Positions 4,737 to 7,352 of a DNA stretch of 7,352 nucleotides are shown piece after piece. This stretch comes from an uncultured Oscillospiraceae bacterium (lineage in GTDB: Bacteria; Bacillota; Clostridia; Oscillospirales; Oscillospiraceae): NCBI GenBank assembly GCA_902497145.1, contig CABVDR010000094.1, positions 1 to 7,352 of the forward strand, read 5' to 3'. A program made the position numbers and the translations under genes. Below the pieces are notes generated by a model. It was not told the origin of the DNA. It saw only the letters and a list, made by a program, of their open reading frames with translations, and ran no database searches. The stretch's first letter is position 1; every line of letters starts with the position of its first letter.

Positions 4737-5234
4737 TCAACCCATCCTTTCCTGCAATTCCTTCATGCGCTGATTCACATCAGCCACGATTTCCCGGGGA
4801 ATGAACTCCTCCAGGTTGGCTCCGTACCGGGCCATCTCCTTGACCACCGTGGAGCTTAAGTAGGTATACTTCTCACTGGATGCTAAAAACATCGTCTCCA
4901 AACCGGGGTTCAGCTTGCGGTTAATAACCGCCATCTGCACCTCCTGTTCAAAGTCGGACACAGCCCGCAGGCCCTTGACTACCACATGGGCTTTTCGCCG
5001 TTTGGCGTAGGCGGCCAGCAGGCCCTCGGCAAAGTCCACCTCCACATTGGGAAACCGGGCGGTAGAGCGGCGCAGCAGCTCCACCCGCTCCTCGGGGGTA
5101 AACATGCCGTGCTTGTTGGAGTTGATCATCACGCACACGATGAGCTTGTCGAAACACAGAGCGGCGCGTTTGATAATATTTAAATGCCCCAGCGTTACCG
5201 GGTCAAAACTGCCGGGGTAAATAGCCGTTTTCAT
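4737..5234 (-). CDS. coaD: Phosphopantetheine adenylyltransferase (CoaD, PPAT)
   Basis: Penultimate step of coenzyme A synthesis: 4'-phosphopantetheine + ATP to 3'-dephospho-CoA + PPi (EC 2.7.7.3), cytoplasmic. At 165 residues it is the usual bacterial length. Nucleotidyltransferase motifs: YPGSFDPVTLGH at 6-17, where TLGH (14-17) is the ATP-binding (T/H)xGH signature; FTPEERVELLRR at 45-56; KGLRAVSDFEQEVQMA at 87-102 with R90 in the phosphate-binding position; YLSSTVVKEMARYGAN at 125-140. The GHxD-type motif reads GHLN, a mild variation. The start ATG (5234-5232) overlaps the rsmD stop as ATGA, and GGAGGG lies 10 nt upstream inside rsmD, so coupled translation with rsmD is expected. rsmD-coaD is a common neighbour pair in Firmicutes. 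Confidence 0.97.
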   Translation of the reverse strand: MKTAIYPGSFDPVTLGHLNIIKRAALCFDKLIVCVMINSNKHGMFTPEERVELLRRSTARFPNVEVDFAEGLLAAYAKRRKAHVVVKGLRAVSDFEQEVQMAVINRKLNPGLETMFLASSEKYTYLSSTVVKEMARYGANLEEFIPREIVADVNQRMKELQERMG

Positions 5235-5791
5235 TGGTGGAGGTCCCTCCCAGTCCTGCGGTAGATGGTCAGCTTGATCTTACCGTATCGGTACTCCTTC
5301 CCCCGCTCATAGGGGGCTTCCAACGTGGGCAGGACCTTGTCCAGCGCACTTTCGCAGACCATTATACCATGTTCCCGAAGAATGTCAAATGCGGCAATGG
5401 CCTCCACCGCCCGCTCCAGCAGGTCCGCCCGGTAAGGCGGATCAAGGAAAATCACATCGAATTTTTCTCCGCAGGTCTGCAAAAATCCCAGGGAATCTCC
5501 CTGGAAAACCCGGCCTTTCTCGCTTAAACCGGTCACTTTCAGATTGTTTTTTATAAGGGCAACCGCATCGGAGCGCTGGTCCACAAAGGTGCAGTGCTCC
5601 GCGCCCCGGGACAGGGCCTCAATCCCCAGCTGTCCGGTGCCGCCAAAGAGATCCAGAATTTTCCTCCCCGGCACCTCAAACTGGACGATGTTGAACAGGG
5701 CCTCCTTCACCCGGTCGGTGGTGGGACGGGTCTCCATTCCCTCCAGTTCCCCGAGACGGCGGCCCCGGGCGGTTCCTGAAATCACTCGCAT
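5231..5791 (-). CDS. rsmD: 16S rRNA (guanine(966)-N(2))-methyltransferase RsmD
   Basis: Methylates N2 of G966 (E. coli numbering) in 16S rRNA using S-adenosylmethionine (EC 2.1.1.171). 186 residues, the normal family length. Motifs in order: MRVISGTARGRRL at 1-13; RPTTDRVKEALFNI at 22-35; SAM-binding motif I LDLFGGTGQLGIEALSRGA at 46-64; catalytic DPPY at 117-120 in IFLDPPYRAD; a C-terminal KEYRYGKIKLTIYRR at 165-179. The start ATG at 5791-5789 is preceded by GGAGGA (5801-5806) with about 9 nt spacing. It overlaps the end of uvrC by 10 nt and the start of coaD by 4 nt, so the three are one transcription unit. Confidence 0.96.
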   Translation of the reverse strand: MRVISGTARGRRLGELEGMETRPTTDRVKEALFNIVQFEVPGRKILDLFGGTGQLGIEALSRGAEHCTFVDQRSDAVALIKNNLKVTGLSEKGRVFQGDSLGFLQTCGEKFDVIFLDPPYRADLLERAVEAIAAFDILREHGIMVCESALDKVLPTLEAPYERGKEYRYGKIKLTIYRRTGRDLHQ

Positions 5792-7352
5792 GGCTCTTTC
5801 TCCTCCCGAAAATACTGATACACCGCCTGGGCAGTGTTCTTGGGTATCACCTTCTCCAGCTCCTCCAGGGGAGCCTGGCGGATGGCCTTCACGCTCTTGA
5901 ATGCTTTGAGCAGCTGGGTGCGCCGCTTCTCCCCCACTCCGGGGATCTTATCCAGCGCCGAACCCTGGACCCGGCTTTTCCGCTGCTGGCGGTTAAACTC
6001 GATGGCAAAGCGGTGGGTCTCCTCCTGGATCTGACCAATGAGGGCGAACACCGCCGGGATGGCCTGGATGCCGATTTCCCGCCCGTCGGGGGCCACCAGA
6101 GCCCGAGTGCGGTGGCGGTCGTCCTTCACCATGCCGAAGGCGGGGATATCCAGCCCAAATTCATCCAGCACCCGCCTGGCAATCTTCACGTGGTTTTCGC
6201 CGCCGTCAATGAGCATCAGGTCGGGGAGGGTCCCAAATTTCTCGTCCCCGTCCAGATACCGCTGAAAGCGCCGCTTGAGCACCTGCTCCATGGAGGCGTA
6301 GTCGTCCGGCCCGGTCAGGTCCTTGATCTTGAAGCGGCGGTAGTCCCGCTTCAGGGGCCGTCCGTTTTCAAAGACCACCATGGAGGCCACCATGTCGTCC
6401 GCGCCCGTGTTGGAGATGTCGTAGGACTCGGTGCGCCGGGGGGCGCTCTCCAGGCCCAACATCTTGCCCAGGGCCTCCAGCAGCTTATTTTGCCGCTCCT
6501 CCCGGGTGGTGGCCCGGGTGACCTCCTCCACGGCGTTCTGGTTGGCCAGCTTGATGAGGTCCATCTTGGCCCCCCGCTGGGGGGTAATGAGCTCCACCCG
6601 CCGCCCGGCCTGCTCGCTGAGCATCCGGGTCAGGGGCACCTGGTCGTCCAGCTCACAGGGAAGCAAAATCTGCCGGGGCAGGCGGCTGCGCCCGGCGTAG
6701 TACTGCCGCAGCAGGGCGGAGAGGATCTCCCCTGTCTCCTCCTCCATGGGCCGCTCCATCAGGTCCATGTCCTTGGCGGCCAGCTCCCCGTCCAGGTAGT
6801 GGAGCACCACAAAGCAGCTCTTGGCCTCCCCCCGGAAAAATCCGGTCACGTCGGTGTCGGCCAGAGAGCCCGCCACCACCTTCTGCCGCTCCCCCAGCAG
6901 CTGGATGGCTTTCAGGCGGTCCCGGATCTGGGCGGCCTTCTCAAAGCGCAGCTCCTCGGCGGCCTGCTCCATCTGGGCGGTGAGGTCGGCCTTGACCTCT
7001 TTGAACTTGCCCTCCAGCAGGCTCACCGCCTGGGCGATGGCCTGGTCGTGGCGCTCCTTGGTCATCTCGGGGCGGCAGTAGCCGTCGCACTTGCCCATGT
7101 GGAAGTTGAGGCAGGGCCGCTCCTTGCCGATGTCCCGGGGAAACTGCCTGCGGCAGGTGGGCAGGCGCAGGGCGGTGCGCAGGGCATCCAGAATGGCCTG
7201 GGTGCTGTGGCGGCTGGCGTAGGGGCCAAAATACCTTGCCCCGTCCTCCGCCACCCGGTTGGCCAGGGAGAAGCGGGGGTACTCCTCCTTGGACAGGCGA
7301 ATATAGGGGTAGCCCTTGTCGTCCTTGAGCAGGATGTTGTACCGGGGCTGGT
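5782..7352 (-). CDS. uvrC: Excinuclease ABC subunit C (UvrC), N-terminus cut by the window edge
   Basis: UvrC makes both incisions flanking a lesion in nucleotide excision repair, acting with UvrB after UvrA loading. The frame is open to the edge: codons before the GTG at 7254 encode QPRYNILLKDDKGYPYIRL, a conserved UvrC segment, so that GTG is internal. The visible part is 522 residues; about 75 residues with the GIY-YIG nuclease motif are missing. Numbering from the first full visible codon: four cysteines at 66, 80, 88 and 92 (C-x13-C-x7-C-x3-C, between LPTCRRQFP and GKCDGYC) match the reported UvrC 4Fe-4S site; a UVR (UvrB-contact) helix pair lies at about 131-157; the RNase H-like nuclease has D311 (YDISN), D350 (DDYASM), D382 (LIDGG) and H446 (ETHRFAI); helix-hairpin-helix repeats lie at about 463-518 (IPGVGEKRR). 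LIDGGENH replaces the more common LIDGGKGQ. First gene of the operon within the window; its promoter is outside. Confidence 0.97.
   Translation of the reverse strand, partial: QPRYNILLKDDKGYPYIRLSKEEYPRFSLANRVAEDGARYFGPYASRHSTQAILDALRTALRLPTCRRQFPRDIGKERPCLNFHMGKCDGYCRPEMTKERHDQAIAQAVSLLEGKFKEVKADLTAQMEQAAEELRFEKAAQIRDRLKAIQLLGERQKVVAGSLADTDVTGFFRGEAKSCFVVLHYLDGELAAKDMDLMERPMEEETGEILSALLRQYYAGRSRLPRQILLPCELDDQVPLTRMLSEQAGRRVELITPQRGAKMDLIKLANQNAVEEVTRATTREERQNKLLEALGKMLGLESAPRRTESYDISNTGADDMVASMVVFENGRPLKRDYRRFKIKDLTGPDDYASMEQVLKRRFQRYLDGDEKFGTLPDLMLIDGGENHVKIARRVLDEFGLDIPAFGMVKDDRHRTRALVAPDGREIGIQAIPAVFALIGQIQEETHRFAIEFNRQQRKSRVQGSALDKIPGVGEKRRTQLLKAFKSVKAIRQAPLEELEKVIPKNTAQAVYQYFREEKEPCE

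Noticed and set aside
7252..7254. GTG at 7254 as the uvrC start
   Set aside because: The frame is open to the window edge and the 32 upstream codons encode conserved UvrC sequence (PRYNILLKDDK), so the true start is beyond 7352.
1..7352. CRISPR arrays, tRNA/rRNA genes, insertion sequences, attachment sites
   Set aside because: No regularly spaced repeats, no tRNA cloverleaf, rRNA signature, transposase fragment or terminal inverted repeats were seen by eye on either strand.

Overview
The window is a GC-rich stretch (low-GC only between genes) in which every supported gene lies on the minus strand, so it reads right to left. Gene content and protein style suggest an anaerobic Clostridia member, most likely Oscillospiraceae (Flavonifractor/Pseudoflavonifractor/Lawsonibacter-like). 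The basis is an uvrC-rsmD-coaD cluster followed by a coiled-coil gene, an OadA/PycB-type biotin carboxyltransferase with Ala/Pro linkers, an EFR1-like flavodoxin start, strong GGAGG ribosome sites and Rho-independent terminators. The genus is an inference; no database was searched.

Right block (7352 to 4165): a tight housekeeping operon. uvrC (5' part outside the window) overlaps rsmD by 10 nt, rsmD overlaps coaD by 4 nt (ATGA), and coaD is 3 nt from a coiled-coil protein gene. A perfect 14-bp terminator hairpin ends it. The products act in nucleotide excision repair, 16S rRNA methylation and coenzyme A synthesis; the last is of unknown role.

Middle block (4164 to 3367): about 800 bases without a recognised gene, but not empty. 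It holds a good sigma-A-type promoter (4069-4097), a run of hairpins including a terminator-like one (3885-3957), another strong hairpin (3828-3869), a perfect Shine-Dalgarno in front of an unrecognised 42-codon ORF (3652-3780) and a clear terminator (3572-3615). This self-contained unit, a structured RNA plus a small protein, is the most unusual thing in the window. Next comes the oadA promoter and a roughly 100-nt leader with two inverted repeats.

Left block (3366 to 1): three separately bounded genes. oadA/pycB (biotin-dependent carboxyltransferase) has its own promoter and terminator. rfbA/rmlA (glucose-1-phosphate thymidylyltransferase) has a GTG start, its own extended -10 promoter and a terminator. 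Last is the first 62 codons of a flavodoxin-fold (EFR1-like) protein running off the left edge.
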